Below, piece after piece: positions 11,820 through 22,859 of a stretch of 64,000 bases of DNA. The position numbers and the translations under genes are program-made. Source of the stretch: Cricetomys ansorgei (taxonomy: Eukaryota; Chordata; Mammalia; Rodentia; Nesomyidae); NCBI GenBank assembly GCA_026225945.1, contig JAMJFZ010000863.1, forward strand, positions 62,001 through 126,000, written 5' to 3'. The notes under the pieces are model-generated. The model was given only the letters and a program-made list of their open reading frames with translations. It searched no databases and was not told the origin of the DNA. The stretch's first letter is position 1, and the number at the start of each line of letters is the position of its first letter.

Positions 11820-12239
11820 CCTAAAGCAGGTTTAGAGCCATAAAGAATAAAAACTGTCCTTGTTATGATTCTGGGGCAATTTGGGCCTCAGAACAACACC
11901 TCTCTCTGACCTTCTACCTTCCTTTTATCTGCACTGTTCTACTGAAAGCTCACCATAATAGCTAGGATTTCTCTTCTCCAAGTCAGATAACTAAAACCAA
12001 AAATGTATTATAACCTCCTGCTTCTCCTGTCTTACATCTGACCAGAAAGACATTCTTGGCCTGCCTTGTCTAACAATGGCTCCTAAGACCTTCATTTCAC
12101 CCTGAGTCCTGTCCTGTACCAGAAAGGAAGGCATGTGTACAAGGGACCAGGAAGAATCTGGACAGACAGGCTGTGCTGGGTTCTTTGTGTCTGAGAATTA
12201 GGTGATAACCTTCTACCCAGTCACATTGCTATACTATCG
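11820..12239. other. Unassigned, no gene seen
   Basis: Nothing recognisable beyond possible LTR-flank sequence before 12240. Confidence 0.4.
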
Positions 12240-12730
12240 CCAATGCTTCAGTCACATTTATACAGTGAAGTTCTCCATAAAAACCAGCAGAAGGGTTCGG
12301 AGAGCTTTTGGGTAGCTGAACCTGTGAAGACTGAGGAAAGTGAAGAGGAACTTGTCCACGGTCCCCGGAGCAGCCAGGCCCCTGCCAGACAGTTTCATAT
12401 ATGTGTCCTCATTCAAATCCTTATTTGTAGTCTTACAATAAACCAATAAATGCATTTTCCTGGGTTCTGTGAGCAACCCTGGCAAATGAACTGAGCCAAA
12501 CCAGGGAGCTATAGGGACCTGCTTGTAGCCAGCCAGTCAGAAGCCCAGAGGCCTGGACTCCTGACTGATGCCTGAATAGTCCTTTGCAATTGAGCCCTTA
12601 ATGTGTGGAATCTGGTGCTGCCCACAAGTAGGCATGGGCAGAACTGAATTGCCAGCTGAAATCTGCTACGGACTTGATTGTTTGCTAGCTGGTGAGGAGA
12701 GATCCCCATGTATTTTGAGATCTTGGAAGT
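12240..12730 (+). mobile_element. ERVL-type LTR (MLT2-like)
   Basis: ccataaaaaccagcagaagg, ttcggagagcttttgggtag, an AATAAA near 12437, gggttctgtgagcaaccctg, then ccagtcagaagcccagaggc, ctggactcctgactgatgcc and agcccttaatgtgtggaatc follow the order I remember for an old mammalian ERVL LTR. The frames here are chance. Confidence 0.5.
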
Positions 12731-12782
12731 GGTGTGTGCTACAGTAGTACAGTAAAAGTACAGTAATAGTACAGTAAAAGGA
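12730..12782 (+). repeat. Short tandem tract with unit ACAGTA(ATAGT)
   Basis: Four or five imperfect AGTACAGTA-type units, about 10-13 bp each. Confidence 0.6.
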
Positions 12783-12799
12783 ATGGAGCTTGCCTTTCC

Positions 12800-12965
12800 T
12801 CACTGTCACGGGAGCACCCAAAGTGCCTACGTTGAAGCCCTACTCCCAGCCCCCAAAACGTGATGGTATATATTGGAGATGGGGACCTTCAGGAGTAATT
12901 GGGTTAAAATGAGGTCATGAAGGATGAGGACTCAGCCCAAGCAAGACAATTATACCTTCCCTTCT
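12800..12965 (+). mobile_element. MaLR-like LTR fragment
   Basis: ttgaagccctactcccagcc, ggagatggggaccttcagga and taattgggttaaaatgaggt form a motif series typical of old MaLR/MLT-type LTRs. Confidence 0.4.
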
Positions 12966-13029
12966 AAGGCTTAAAGAAAGTTGTGGCAGAGGGGGATTGA
13001 AAGAAAGTAAGAATCTGAAGAAAGGGAGA

Positions 13030-13455
13030 TCTTCCAAATGGCCATTGCAATCATGAACTCACAGTGATTGTCGCTGCCTGCACTGGGCCAGCACAACAAT
13101 GGACCCATCAGCAATCAGGCAGGGACAGGGGAGGAGTCAGGGTGCCCAACACTCACTGCATGCTACTTGCTACTAATAAGATTCAGGAAGAGGGAGAACC
13201 TTTGCCTTCAGCTGTGTGCCCACCGACGAACTCACCAAATTCCAATGGAGAGCATCAAGCCAGTGGTCACACAGATGGCTCTAAATGGACCACAAGACAA
13301 TGCCAAAAGTTTAAAATCCGAGAAAGAAACTGGAAGGGAGGAGAGGGAGTTGATAAGAATGGAAGGAAGATAAGAGGTGATGGAGAGAGACAGAGAGAGA
13401 GAAATCAGAATACATTCTACATATGCATGAAATTGTAATAAAAAATAAGTCAATT
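13030..13455 (+). mobile_element. L1 3' UTR (rodent Lx-like)
   Basis: gtgattgtcgctgcctgcac, ggcagggacaggggaggagt, gatggctctaaatggaccac, a purine-rich stretch, then catgcatgaaattgtaataa and an A-rich end. These are L1 3' UTR landmarks. The 124-aa and 101-aa plus frames are this UTR, not genes. Confidence 0.65.
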
Positions 13456-14065
13456 TTTAAAATATTATTTTTAAATGATGAATTCATGAGCCTGGAGTCC
13501 TGTGAAGGGATTAGTAACTATAAAGGAGCAGAGTGATCAGAGTTTTCCATCATGTGAAGACATAGCGAGAAAGTGGCTCCCTACGAGCCACAAAAAGGTC
13601 TGCACCAGGTCCTTAGTTAGCCTTAGTTATGTAGTCCTCCATACAGATAAAATAAATACCTGTTGTTTGTGCCACCAGTCTGTGATACTTTGTTACAGCA
13701 GCTTGTGTCAAGACAGTCCAAGAGTTACTGGACTATCTCCTTGCCTACGCCCTAGAGATCCATGGGCTTCCTTGGCTCAGCTTCTCCCAAACTAGCCAGC
13801 TGTGAGATGAGACCCACCGGGAGAAGCTGGTCCCAATATCTGATGCCACAGGCACAGAGCAGCCGAGTGTGGCCCAAATCATCTGAGCTAATGCACCTGA
13901 TTCCTGCCAGCAGAAAAGTGAGCTAAGTGTGTGCTGTCTCTAGCCACTCCATTCAGAGGGTTCTTCGTAGAGTAAAACCTAAGTGACACATGAACGTGCT
14001 TCAGAATTGCTGTAATAAAAACATGTACTGCCTCTGGGTAAGAAAGTGGGTTGAAAGCTGCCTCA
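13456..14065. other. Unassigned, no gene seen
   Basis: Possibly MaLR-related in part (tctccttgcctacgccctag); nothing certain. Confidence 0.35.
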
Positions 14066-14208
14066 TAGTAAGGGCTGATGGCACACACCTTTAAACCCAG
14101 CACTCAAGAGGCAGAGGCAGGAGGCTCTCTGAGTTTGAGGTGAGTCTGGTCTATATAGTGAGTTCTAGGCCAGCCAAGACTACATAGTAAGACCCTGTCT
14201 CATAGAAA
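14066..14208 (+). mobile_element. B1 SINE
   Basis: gatggcacacacctttaaac, ccagcactcaagaggcagag, tgagtctggtctatatagtg, gttctaggccagccaagact and agaccctgtctcatag: full B1 order, diverged. Confidence 0.85.
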
Positions 14209-14309
14209 GTAAGAATGTGCTTCAGAAATCCACAAAAGGAATAAGATTCCTGGAAAAATGCAAAGAAAGAGAAGCGCATGGAAAAGGAGTGGGTAGCAGG
14301 TGAGAGGGG

Positions 14310-14430
14310 GAAAGATAGACCTGGGTTCAAATCTTAGCTCCACCATCCAGTGTTAAGTCATCCAAAGCTCATTAAACGTTCAACTGCAACCTCCCCCAGA
14401 GTCGCTTTAAGGATGTGCACAGTCTCCAGC
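14310..14430 (+). mobile_element. Possible MIR fragment
   Basis: gacctgggttcaaatcttag followed by ctccaccatccag resembles the MIR core. Weak. Confidence 0.35.
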
Positions 14431-14479
14431 AGCCAGCCTTCAATAGGCACTCAGCACAGCTCGGATCCCTTCCTCAGCT

Positions 14480-15055
14480 ACCCCTCATGTGCCCAGCGTG
14501 GCCCACAGGGTTACGACTCAGGTGCACTCATGTAGACTGCACTATCACTACATTTTATTGTTAATTCATTCCCAACTGCTTTCCCATACTGAGCAAGTCA
14601 CGTGACTAAAAACCCACATGATAAATTATTAAATACCTTGTGAAGTCTGTGCTATGGCTCAGTCCAGACTAAGAGAAGCCCATGGTGTAACTCTCAATGG
14701 GAGATTAAATTCCTGAGGCTAGCAGAGTGCTCCTGGTATAAGTCCTGAAGTCTAAACTTTGAGTGCTGATGCCCAGGAGGGAAGAGTTGTGAGCACCAGA
14801 TCCAAGAGACAAAGACCTAACGTCCTCTCGTCGTTTTGTACTGTCTAACTGCCCTCAGCCTAAATGGACGGCCCCTGCCTACACTGAGGGCAGAGCTTCC
14901 GTTCTCGGTCCGTGACTCACATGCCAGGCACTTAGGACACAGACGCCCCCTACAACAACGTTTTACCAGTTCTCCAGGTAATCCTCACGCCAGCCAAGTT
15001 GACAGCATCACAGAGATGAAAGAGCTTTACACTGAAAAGAAATTGGAGAAGACAC
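14480..15055. other. Unassigned, no gene seen
   Basis: The 115-aa plus frame from 14836 runs into L1 sequence after about 15060 and has no coding support. It is likely a chance frame. Confidence 0.4.
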
Positions 15056-15059
15056 AAAT

Positions 15060-16260
15060 AAATGGCAATACATCCTGTGCTTTAATGCTGTTAAAGTGTC
15101 CCGCCAAGCAAAACAAATTACAAAATCACTATCAAGTACCAGTGACATTAACCATAGAGAAAAACATCCTAAAATCCATGTGAAATCACAAAAGACCCCA
15201 AACAGACACAACCACTTAAGCAAAAGAAGCAAAATCAGAGGCATCAAACTATTTAATTTCAAATTACACTACAAAGCTATCGTTTCAAACCACATGATAC
15301 TAACACAAAACTGACATGTAGGCCAACGGGACGGTCTAGAGAGCCCAGACATAAATCCACACATTTAGGCCTTCCTGACTTTCAACAAGGATACCAAGAA
15401 CACACAATAGGGAAAGAGTAAGAAAATGAATGATAAAATAGACATATCTCAAAATAAGACATAAAATGGCATACCAACAGGTACATGGAAAAGTGCTCAG
15501 TATCTCTCATCATCAGGGTAGTACAAATCAAAACCACAGCGTGCTATCACCTCATGCTTAAAATAACTACTACCAAAACAAGACAAAGAGTACATGCTGA
15601 CAAGGATGTAGAAAATGGATGCCCCACACACATACACACACATTCTCTGCATGGAAATGTATAGCTATTGTGGAAAACTGTTACAGGTTCCTCAGAATTA
15701 AAAATACAACAATTACATGACCCTGAAAACCTACAACTTGATATATATTCAAATGAGATGGAATCAATGTGTCAAATAAGTTCTCCCACCCCCATATTAT
15801 TTACAATAGCTAAGATACTGAAACAAGCAAAGTTTCTGTCACTATAAAATTGGATGAAGAAAATGTGGTATGCATACACGATGGAATACTATGTATCTAC
15901 AAAAGAAAGGAATCCCATCATTTGGGACAACACGGATGGACTGAGAGGATGTTTTGTTAAGTGAAATAATCAAGGCACAGAAAGACAAATGCCGCATGAT
16001 CTCATATGTATGTGGAATACAAACAATTGGTACAAACAGAGAGTAAAATGGGGATTACCAGAGACTGGCATGGTGTGGGGTGGAGTAGGGGTAGAGAAAC
16101 GTTAGAGGAGACATCATGACAGAAATACGTTTAAGGAGTCCACTGAATGGCACTGTGACCTCAAAGATGGCTTCTTATATTCTTAAAACTATAGAAACTG
16201 TGTAGTTGTATTGTCATCATGAAATGATAATTATGTGAAGTAATGTGCTTGTTAATTATC
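15060..16260 (+). mobile_element. Degenerate L1: ORF2 3' end and 3' UTR
   Basis: Typical L1 ORF2 phrases in order: aaatcacaaaagaccccaaa, gacaaggatgtagaaaatgg, gctattgtggaaaactgtta, caatagctaagatactgaaa, aaaatgtggtatgcatacac, gatggaatactatgtatcta, then catgatctcatatgtatgtg. Many stops and indels; only short frames remain, so it is inactive and old. 5'-truncated. Confidence 0.85.
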
Positions 16261-16397
16261 TAGATTCAACCACTCCACAATCGTATGTGTATGTGTGTGT
16301 GTGTATTTCTATATCTGTATATAAATGTCATGTTGTACACTATATACACAACACACATACATGTATGTAAACTTGTAAAGAATAATAAAAGAACATA

Positions 16398-16482
16398 GAG
16401 CTGTAGCTCAATGGCAGCGCACTTGTTTACCGTGTGCGTTCCTGGGTTCCTGGGTTCGATCGCTAGCACCAAAACGATTTTT
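16398..16482 (+). mobile_element. ID-type SINE (tRNA-Ala-like)
   Basis: An A-box-like tagctcaatggcagcgc and a B-box-like ggttcgatcgctagcaccaa with an A-rich end. A small repetition (cctgggttcctgggttc) sits before the B box. Not a functional tRNA gene: the cloverleaf arms do not pair. Confidence 0.7.
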
Positions 16483-16534
16483 AATGCATGTGTAGCCAAG
16501 TCATTATTCAAGTTTACTTAAGGGTTTATTTTCT

Positions 16535-16716
16535 TCTTTTAAAGATTTATTTATTTTATTTATATGAGCACCCTATCTGCATGTACACCTGCATAAGAAA
16601 AGGGCAAATCTGACCCCATAGATGGTGGTGACCCATCATGTGGGTGCTGGGAATTGAACTCAGGACTCTGGAAGAGCAATCAGTGGTCTTAACTGTTGAG
16701 CCATCTCTCCAGCCCT
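16535..16716 (-). mobile_element. B2/B3 SINE, near full length
   Basis: Begins aaagatttatttattttatt (reversed tail) and ends ttgagccatctctccagccc (reversed head), with gtgggtgctgggaattgaac and ctctggaagagcaatcagtg between. Confidence 0.85.
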
Positions 16717-17033
16717 TAAGTGTTTATTTTCAGCAGATCAAATTCATTACAATTTTTAAAAATCAACATATTCTAAAACAAAGCTTTGAAGAAAGAAAGT
16801 ATAAAATGATATCCTTGTGACAGTGAGGAAAATAGGAATTTGTTAAACACAATTCAGAAAGCAGTAAATCAAGATGAAAAATTAGCAGACAACCTTTAAG
16901 ACTGTTATGAATCAGAGGGTCGACAATCGGCAATAAACCACGGGCAAAGCAGGCTTGAGGCCTTAGGGCCAACCTGAGAGTCCCCTCCCCAAAGAAGAGA
17001 GCTCTTGTTTTCCATCAAATGCATCATTACGAA

Positions 17034-17287
17034 GCTGGATATCAATGTACATTCCTGTAATTTAATATTCATGAGGCTGAAGCAGGAGAATCATGAATTT
17101 AAGCTAGACCAATCTACAAAGTGAGACTCTGAAAAAAAAACTTTTTTGAGACAGGGTTTCTCTGTGGTAACTCTGGCTGTCCTGAAACTCACTCTGTAGA
17201 CTAGGCTGGCCTTGAGCGCACAGAGATCCACCTGCCTTTGCTTCCCAAGTGCTGGGATTAGAGGCGTGCACCACCATTGCCTGGCAA
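17034..17287. mobile_element. Two facing B1 elements
   Basis: A plus-strand B1 remnant (17034-17135: catgaggctgaagcaggaga) is followed by a well-kept minus-strand B1 (17140-17287: gagacagggtttctctgtgg ... gtgctgggattagaggcgtg). The facing pair could fold as an inverted repeat if transcribed. Confidence 0.75.
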
Positions 17288-17402
17288 AAAAGAAAAAAAA
17301 AAAATCTAAAAATGTAAATACAAGCCAAATTCACAATACATTCATCCAAAGAATTTATATATAAGATATATACTTCAATTAATAAAATCTACAAATCAGG
17401 AC

Positions 17403-17580
17403 TCTTGAGATGGCCTAGTAGGTAAAGGCCCTTATACTCAAATCTGCTGATCTGAGTTCAATACCTGACCCCACAGTGGAAAGAGAGAACCAGCTCTTCA
17501 AGTCTGGCTCTTACCTCTAAACATATGATATGGCATATGTGCCCCCCAAACACACTTATCATGCACACACACTAATAATT
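17403..17580 (+). mobile_element. RSINE1-like SINE
   Basis: gatggcctagtaggtaaagg, gctgatctgagttcaatacc, cagtggaaagagagaaccag and a CA-rich end. Confidence 0.65.
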
Positions 17581-17654
17581 GATCAATTAATTATTAATTA
17601 CTTTTTACAATCTATAAATCAGTAAGAAGAGCAATGAAAGCCCAATTAGAAATT

Positions 17655-17825
17655 TGGCAAGGAGGCAGTGGTGGTGCACACCTTTAATCCCAACACTCAG
17701 GAGGTAGAGGCAAGCAGATCTGAGCTCAAGCTCAGCCTGGTCTACAGAGCGGGTTCCAGGACAGCCCGGGCTACACAGAGAAATCCTATTTTGAAAAACA
17801 AAACAAAACAAAACAAAACAAAAGT
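17655..17825 (+). mobile_element. B1 SINE with (AAAAC)n tail
   Basis: ggcagtggtggtgcacacct, ttaatcccaacactcaggag, gcctggtctacagagcgggt, ttccaggacagcccgggcta, cacagagaaat, then (CAAAA)n. Full length. Confidence 0.9.
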
Positions 17826-17904
17826 TATTATAATCAGGTCTTTCAGAAAAGACTATATCCAAGTGGCCAATATATTTATGCAATATTTATGACCCCTGAG
17901 TCAT

Positions 17905-18062
17905 AATGGAAACTCAAATTCTAACCTCAGGGTATAACTATTTCATACCCAACAGAATGGCTAGAATTTTAAAGACTGACAGCATCAAATGTTGGTAAAG
18001 ATGTGGTAAAACAAGGAGATCCTCACACTGCTGACAATGCATGGTGGACCACCATTGATAAG
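17905..18062 (+). mobile_element. L1 ORF2 fragment
   Basis: catacccaacagaatggcta, gcatcaaatgttggtaaaga and tgtggtaaaacaaggagatc correspond to the late ORF2 region of L1. No open frame. Confidence 0.6.
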
Positions 18063-18069
18063 CAGTATC

Positions 18070-18520
18070 TGCTAAAGCTTTGTCCTTTGTGGGAGATTCT
18101 TCATTGCCAACATGACTGCATTGAGAACAGTTTACAAGAATAAAAAAAAAAAAAAAAAAAAACCTATGGTGTGCTTGTGAGAATGCCCCCAGAAAGGATT
18201 GACTAAGGAGGAATGACCTACCCTGAATGTGAGTGATACCACAGGATAGGCTGCATGGAAGAAATAAAAGGGGGGGGATGGAGATAATATCTATTTATCT
18301 GTCTATTTCTCTATCTCTCTTTCTGCTTAAGGTATGCCATGAGCTGAGTAGTCTCTGCCATGTGCTCCTATCATTTACTGCCACATCACAGGCCCAAAAA
18401 ATCCATGGATCCCAAGAATATGGAGTGAAACCTCAGAAACCATGAGCCAAAATAATAATTCCTGCTTTCAATAGATCTCTCAGGTATTTGGTCACAGCAA
18501 AAGTAAAAATAACTAACACG
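18070..18520 (+). mobile_element. MaLR (ORR1-like) LTR with a poly(A) insert
   Basis: gattgactaaggaggaatga, ctaccctgaatgtgagtgat, gccatgagctgagtagtctc, aaaccatgagccaaaataat and caggtatttggtcacagcaa match ORR1-type order. A run of about 20 A (18142-18162) interrupts the 5' part. Confidence 0.65.
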
Positions 18521-18670
18521 TGAACCAGCACCTAAGAAGTGGGGTCATATATGTGGCCAAAACTGAGTGGTTGTATTCTTTGACACTAGTTTTCAAGAGG
18601 AATTTGAAAAGATTAGAAGTGGGCTAAAGAAAGTCTAGGCTGTTACAAACAAGGATTACTGACTGATTCA

Positions 18671-18722
18671 GGTTAGGGTTAGGGTTAGGGTTAGGGTTAT
18701 GGTTAGGGTTAGGGTTAGGGTT
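18671..18722 (+). repeat. Interstitial telomeric repeat, (TTAGGG)8
   Basis: Eight tandem TTAGGG units in one run, the fifth being TTATGG, flanked by non-telomeric sequence (gactgattca before, aaaagaactag after). Short interstitial telomeric tracts are known in rodents and are often ascribed to repair of double-strand breaks. Confidence 0.97.
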
Positions 18723-18764
18723 AAAAGAACTAGAATGACAACAGAAATGTAGGTCATTGCCATT

Positions 18765-19060
18765 TCAAGGAGAAATGCCACCCATCGACTCATGCATTTG
18801 AACACCTGGTCCCCAGTTGGTGATGCTCTTTAGGGGAAGACAGGGAGACTCAATGGAGAATGTCACTGGGGCCAAGCTTTGAAGGCCTGCTCACACTCTC
18901 TGCTTCCTCTGTGGCTGAGACAGGATGGCTCAGCTCTGCCAGCTGCCATGTCTCCTTGTCATTATGGACTCCTGCTCTAGAACTGTAAGCCCCCCCAAAA
19001 AAATGTCCTTCTTCCACTGCTGCTCTGTGATGAGAGAGTCGTGAAAGCAAGACTAAACTC
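18765..19060 (+). mobile_element. MaLR LTR (MT-like)
   Basis: catttgaacacctggtcccc, agttggtgatgctctttagg, tgctcacactctctgcttcc and ctagaactgtaagcccccc follow the MT-type MaLR order. Confidence 0.6.
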
Positions 19061-19328
19061 GGGAACTAGGCTGGGAGGGAAGTCTACTCTAGAAGTGGTG
19101 AGACCTGCAGATCCACTTCTTCGGGCCCTGAAGTGGTGAGGTGCCAGTTCCAGAGTCCAGCAGAAGACTAAAAGTTCATGGGAACAACAGGAGGTCAGGC
19201 TGGGGTTTTACACTGGCATCAGAATGAAAATAAATGATCACCTCGTAAAGGTTAAGCCCCAAGTTCTCCGCAGCACTTCCTGGAGTGTTCCACATTCGCA
19301 TAGAGAAGAGCAGGCAGCAAAGTGGGCC
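19061..19328. other. Unassigned, no gene seen
   Basis: No exon or repeat recognised. Confidence 0.4.
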
Positions 19329-19425
19329 CAGGCTGGGTATGTGGCTTAGTGGTACCCTACTTGTCTAGCCAGTGCAGGACCCGTGATTCAATCCTAGCCC
19401 CATAAGATAAGTACTCAGCAAAGTA
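19329..19425 (+). mobile_element. ID-type SINE
   Basis: ctgggtatgtggcttagtgg, tacttgtctagccagtgcag and gtgattcaatcctagcccca match a diverged ID element with an A-rich end. Confidence 0.65.
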
Positions 19426-19429
19426 AATA

Positions 19430-20000
19430 AATGCCTATTCCCCTAAAGACTGATAACAAGTGAGAGAAATGCTGTAACCAGGAACAAAAATGACTGCTAA
19501 GGAGGCACTGAAGAAGGCTTCTAAAGATGGAGGCAGGAAAGTCAATAACTATGATAGCATCTCACTACTCCAGGGGTTCACGCACTACACCAGGAGTTCA
19601 CGGACCTGCAGGTCTTCACACCTAAGTTATACATCTGTAAGGCCACCCTCCCTTCCATGTCTTCATGCTGTATCACCTCATTTGTCTGCATTGTTTGAAT
19701 AGGCTTTTAATTTCTTTTAATGTGATTCTTTGGCAAATCTAAGAAAGCAAGAATCTAATTTTAAGCGCACTGCGACATCAGGCAGAGCAATGCATGCAAC
19801 AGCCTACCCGGCCTCACCCACTCTCACACGACCCTTCCAATCTAATCCCCTCTCATTCACCACTGGCTTGAGCATTCCAAACAGGCCTGAAATTATTTAA
19901 AGATAATAACTTCAAACTATAATGTGCACATGGGAATTGATTTTTATAGTGTGACTCTTTCTGCCTTTATTGGGGCAGGGAAAACATCATAAAAACACAG
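19430..20000. other. Unassigned, no gene seen
   Basis: Contains a short duplicated phrase (cactacaccaggagttcac beside caggggttcacgca, near 19570-19605). No coding support. Confidence 0.4.
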
Positions 20001-20004
20001 CTGT

Positions 20005-20115
20005 GAACAGCAGGAGGGCACGTTCTAGTAATCCCAGCACTCCAGAAGCTAAGGCAGGAGGGTTGCTATTTTGAAGCCACCCTGAACTACAAAATGAGAC
20101 ACTATCTCAACAAAA
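20005..20115 (+). mobile_element. B1 fragment
   Basis: agtaatcccagcactccaga, agctaaggcaggagggttgc and aaaatgagacactatctcaa. Confidence 0.65.
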
Positions 20116-20174
20116 TCAAATGAATAAGTTGTTGGAATCAAAGAAACATGCTGGAATCCTGGATCTGGCCCTGT

Positions 20175-20465
20175 CTCTGTGACAAAAGTGCCATACATAG
20201 CTGATCAACTTAGAAAGAGTTGGTTTTTGGCTCACTGGTTCAGAGGTTTTCATCACGGCCAGTCAGCTCTATTGCTTTGGGGCCTGCGGTGAGGGCAGTG
20301 AGGGAGGCACTGGTCAAGCAAAACTGTTCATGTCTACCAACTTGGAAACAGAAGGAAAAGATGGGCCAGGGCCCCCAAACTGCCTTCAAGGGCAACTCTA
20401 CCAATAACCACCCTCCTTCTACTAGACTTCTCCTCCTAAGCTTCTACCATCGGCAATAGCACCAT
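20175..20465 (-). mobile_element. MaLR (MLT1/ORR-like) LTR
   Basis: ggtttttggctcactggttc, agaggttttcatcacggcca, ctgcggtgagggcagtgagg and accaataaccaccctccttc read as a reversed MaLR. The 79-aa plus frame is this repeat. Confidence 0.55.
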
Positions 20466-20494
20466 GAGCTGGGGGCCAAGGCTCAAGGCATGAG

Positions 20495-20640
20495 CCTTTG
20501 TGAAGCAGAGAATAACAGCCACCTACTAGCTGTCTGGCTTTGAGCAGGTTATATCTCAGTGCTGACCCTCAGATGGCTCCATCCACATATGGATACACTA
20601 ATGCCTACCTCTATGTGGCATACATTATTATAAAAATATC
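20495..20640 (+). mobile_element. MIR element
   Basis: ccacctactagctgtctggc, tttgagcaggttatatctca, then actaatgcctacctctatgt. Confidence 0.5.
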
Positions 20641-21427
20641 TTTTACATTCTAAGAGGTGAAATTTTGCTGGACCTCACAACCAGAGTTAATAACACACCT
20701 TGAGGTCACGTATGACTTAAGATCGGCATCCTGCTGAGTACTCAGCCTGTTTGTTTAGCCTGCCTTTAAGAGAACAATGTAACAGCCAGCCTTATTTACC
20801 TTGGGTCCCATGTAATCAAGTTTTACAACCCAAGCTAATGCATAGCTTTAATCTTAACTTATATACTCATCCACGTCGGACCCATGAGTAATTCATGTTG
20901 TATGTGTATATTATGATAATAAACACTGGAAACAGCAAATAGATAAAAAACAGCCTTATAAAACAAATATCCACTATAAATGTTGGAAGTGACATGGACA
21001 GAGACTGCTAAGTCTGTGCAGTGGTATTCGTAGTACAGCCTGTTATCTGGGCCACCCAGGGAAGTTAGAGTCCGTAAGGTTTCATCCCCTGGAAAACTCT
21101 GCTAAAGATTCCTGTAAAGATGCCCTCATTGTTCCCCAGTATGGCACTTTCTGTACTGCTTAATAAACATAGAGAAAAGCCCTTTGTCCTGGGACACAGA
21201 CACAGACACAAGGAGGGACAAGCAGCATTCATGCAGGCATGGAGATGGTGGGTGACACCAGGAGAAACGAGTAGAGAATTCGAATCTGGACTCACTCTTG
21301 GATAGAACACTCCAAGAGGAAATGCTTGACTGACACTTTCTGGCTACTCTAAGATTATTACTAATGTGTTTAGACCTACACACCTCTAGGGATTACCACT
21401 AAGTTTAGACATGAAAACATGCATGTG
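20641..21427. other. Unassigned, no gene seen
   Basis: 20641-20940 ends with gataataaacactggaaaca and could be an old LTR, but I cannot place it. The overlapping frames at 21065-21383 lack support. Confidence 0.4.
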
Positions 21428-21790
21428 TTACTGTGACAGAATATCCGACAAACGCGACTGAAGGGAAGATGGGATTATTGTGCCTCATAGTTGTGGAATA
21501 CAGTCTGCCAGTCAGGGACGCATGGTGGCAGAAGCTTGAGGCAGCCAGTCACATTGATCCCGTCAGGGACGAATGGTGGCAGTAGACTGAGCAGCCAGTC
21601 ACATTGATCCCGGTCAGGAGCAGAGGGAGGCGAGTGTGCTAGACTTGCTTTCTCAGTTTTATTCCGTCAGAGACCCACCCACAGGATGGAACAGCTTGCA
21701 TTCCTGGTGGGTCACAGACATTTCTCTGGTGTGTCTTCATAACAATCCTAAATCCAGTCAAGCTGGCAGTCGTGTTAACCTTCCCAATAG
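21428..21790 (-). mobile_element. MaLR (ORR1-type) LTR with internal duplication
   Basis: Starts gttactgtgacagaatatcc (reversed end), continues attgtgcctcatagttgtgg, catggtggcagaagcttgag and cagccagtcacattgatccc, and ends with tccagtcaagctggcagtcg. A 51-bp block is tandemly duplicated at 21511-21561 and 21562-21612, with a third gtcagg start at 21613. Confidence 0.65.
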
Positions 21791-22095
21791 GCTGAGCACT
21801 CAGCGAAGAGCAGTAAGCTGTGCAAGCATCAGGGTCAGAGTCTGGATCCCCAGAATGCAAGGAAAAGATGGGCAGGCCTGGTGGCTGCCTCTAACACCAG
21901 TCCAAAAGGCAGAGACAGGAGACCAGGGGGCAGGCTGGCTCCCTACTATCCAAATTAGGAGTTCTGGGTTTAGCAAGAGAACCTGCCTCAATAAGTAAGC
22001 TGGACAGCAATCAAACAAGATATCTGACATTAACTAGTCTTACACACATGCATACACATACACACATGTGCAAACATGTGTAAATAAATAAATCT
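21790..22095 (+). mobile_element. B4-type composite SINE
   Basis: A tRNA-like head (agcagtaagctgtgcaagca, gagtctggatccccagaatg) is joined to a B1-like part (ggcctggtggctgcctctaa, aaaggcagagacaggagacc), with a CA-rich and AAATAAAT tail. Confidence 0.6.
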
Positions 22096-22183
22096 AGTTT
22101 TACACTCAGGGAGGGATCAGGAAGGATGCACAGGACCTCACTGTGCATTCTGAAACATCTAGCAACTTTAGAATTTGCCGATT

Positions 22184-22262
22184 TGTTGTTGTTGCTGCTG
22201 CTGCTGGTGCTGGTGGTGGTGGTGGTGGTGGGTGGTGGTGGTGGTGGTGGTGGTGGTGGGGC
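22184..22262. repeat. Compound triplet repeat (TTG)n(CTG)n(GTG)n at the duplication edge
   Basis: (TTG)3-4, (CTG)4, then about 18 near-perfect GGT/GTG units with one extra G, ending gtggggcggc. It stops 4-5 bp before the first base shared by both units. G-rich on the plus strand and plausibly prone to secondary structure. A 116-aa minus frame through it encodes a proline/threonine/serine run and is a microsatellite product, not a gene. Confidence 0.95.
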
Positions 22263-22859
22263 GGCTTTCATCTGTTTGTGTTTATCTTTAACTATGTAGC
22301 CAAGCAGACTTGAACTCACCATGCTGCTGCTCAGGTGGTGCAGGTGTGCACCCTCACGCAAGCCAACAGTACACTAAACTGCACACTAATTACTTAACAA
22401 ATACTCCTGGGATAGCTCACATGTGCTAGGTTCCACATAAAACAACAGGGATGTGATTGTGTTGACACAGAGTGACCTCAGCGCCTGTGAAGTCTGACAC
22501 TGACAAGAGCCCCTTTCAGTCTCATAGGAACTGGGGAAGACAGCGTTCAATGGTTCACCAGTTCATCGCCTGTACCCGCAGCTGCCTTCCTCACACTCCC
22601 TTGGAGATACTAAGGAGACACAAGCAAGGAGCTACAATCCGGGAGCCAGAGAAAAAGTCCGCCATCCTCCTTCCGTCTCTTCCTGTCTCGTGACACATTA
22701 ACATGGTCCTTCCCTGACAGCCCAGCCTGAGTCTCTCACTAGGCATATCTCAACACGGTGCATTTTACGGTATCTGAAGTCTTACTTGTTTTAAGGTACA
22801 AAAGTATTTTATTCATAAAATTTCAAGTCTAATTCTTATTTTGTCACCTAATTTTTTTT

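Noticed and set aside
13064..13438. 124-aa plus-strand open frame
   Set aside because: The sequence matches the landmarks of a rodent L1 3' UTR, including the terminal catgaaattgtaataa.
16398..16482. Possible tRNA gene
   Set aside because: A and B boxes are recognisable but the stems do not pair and there is an A-rich tail; it is an ID-type SINE.
22011..22361. 116-aa minus frame with a proline/threonine/serine run
   Set aside because: It translates the GTG/CTG/TTG microsatellite and has no other support.
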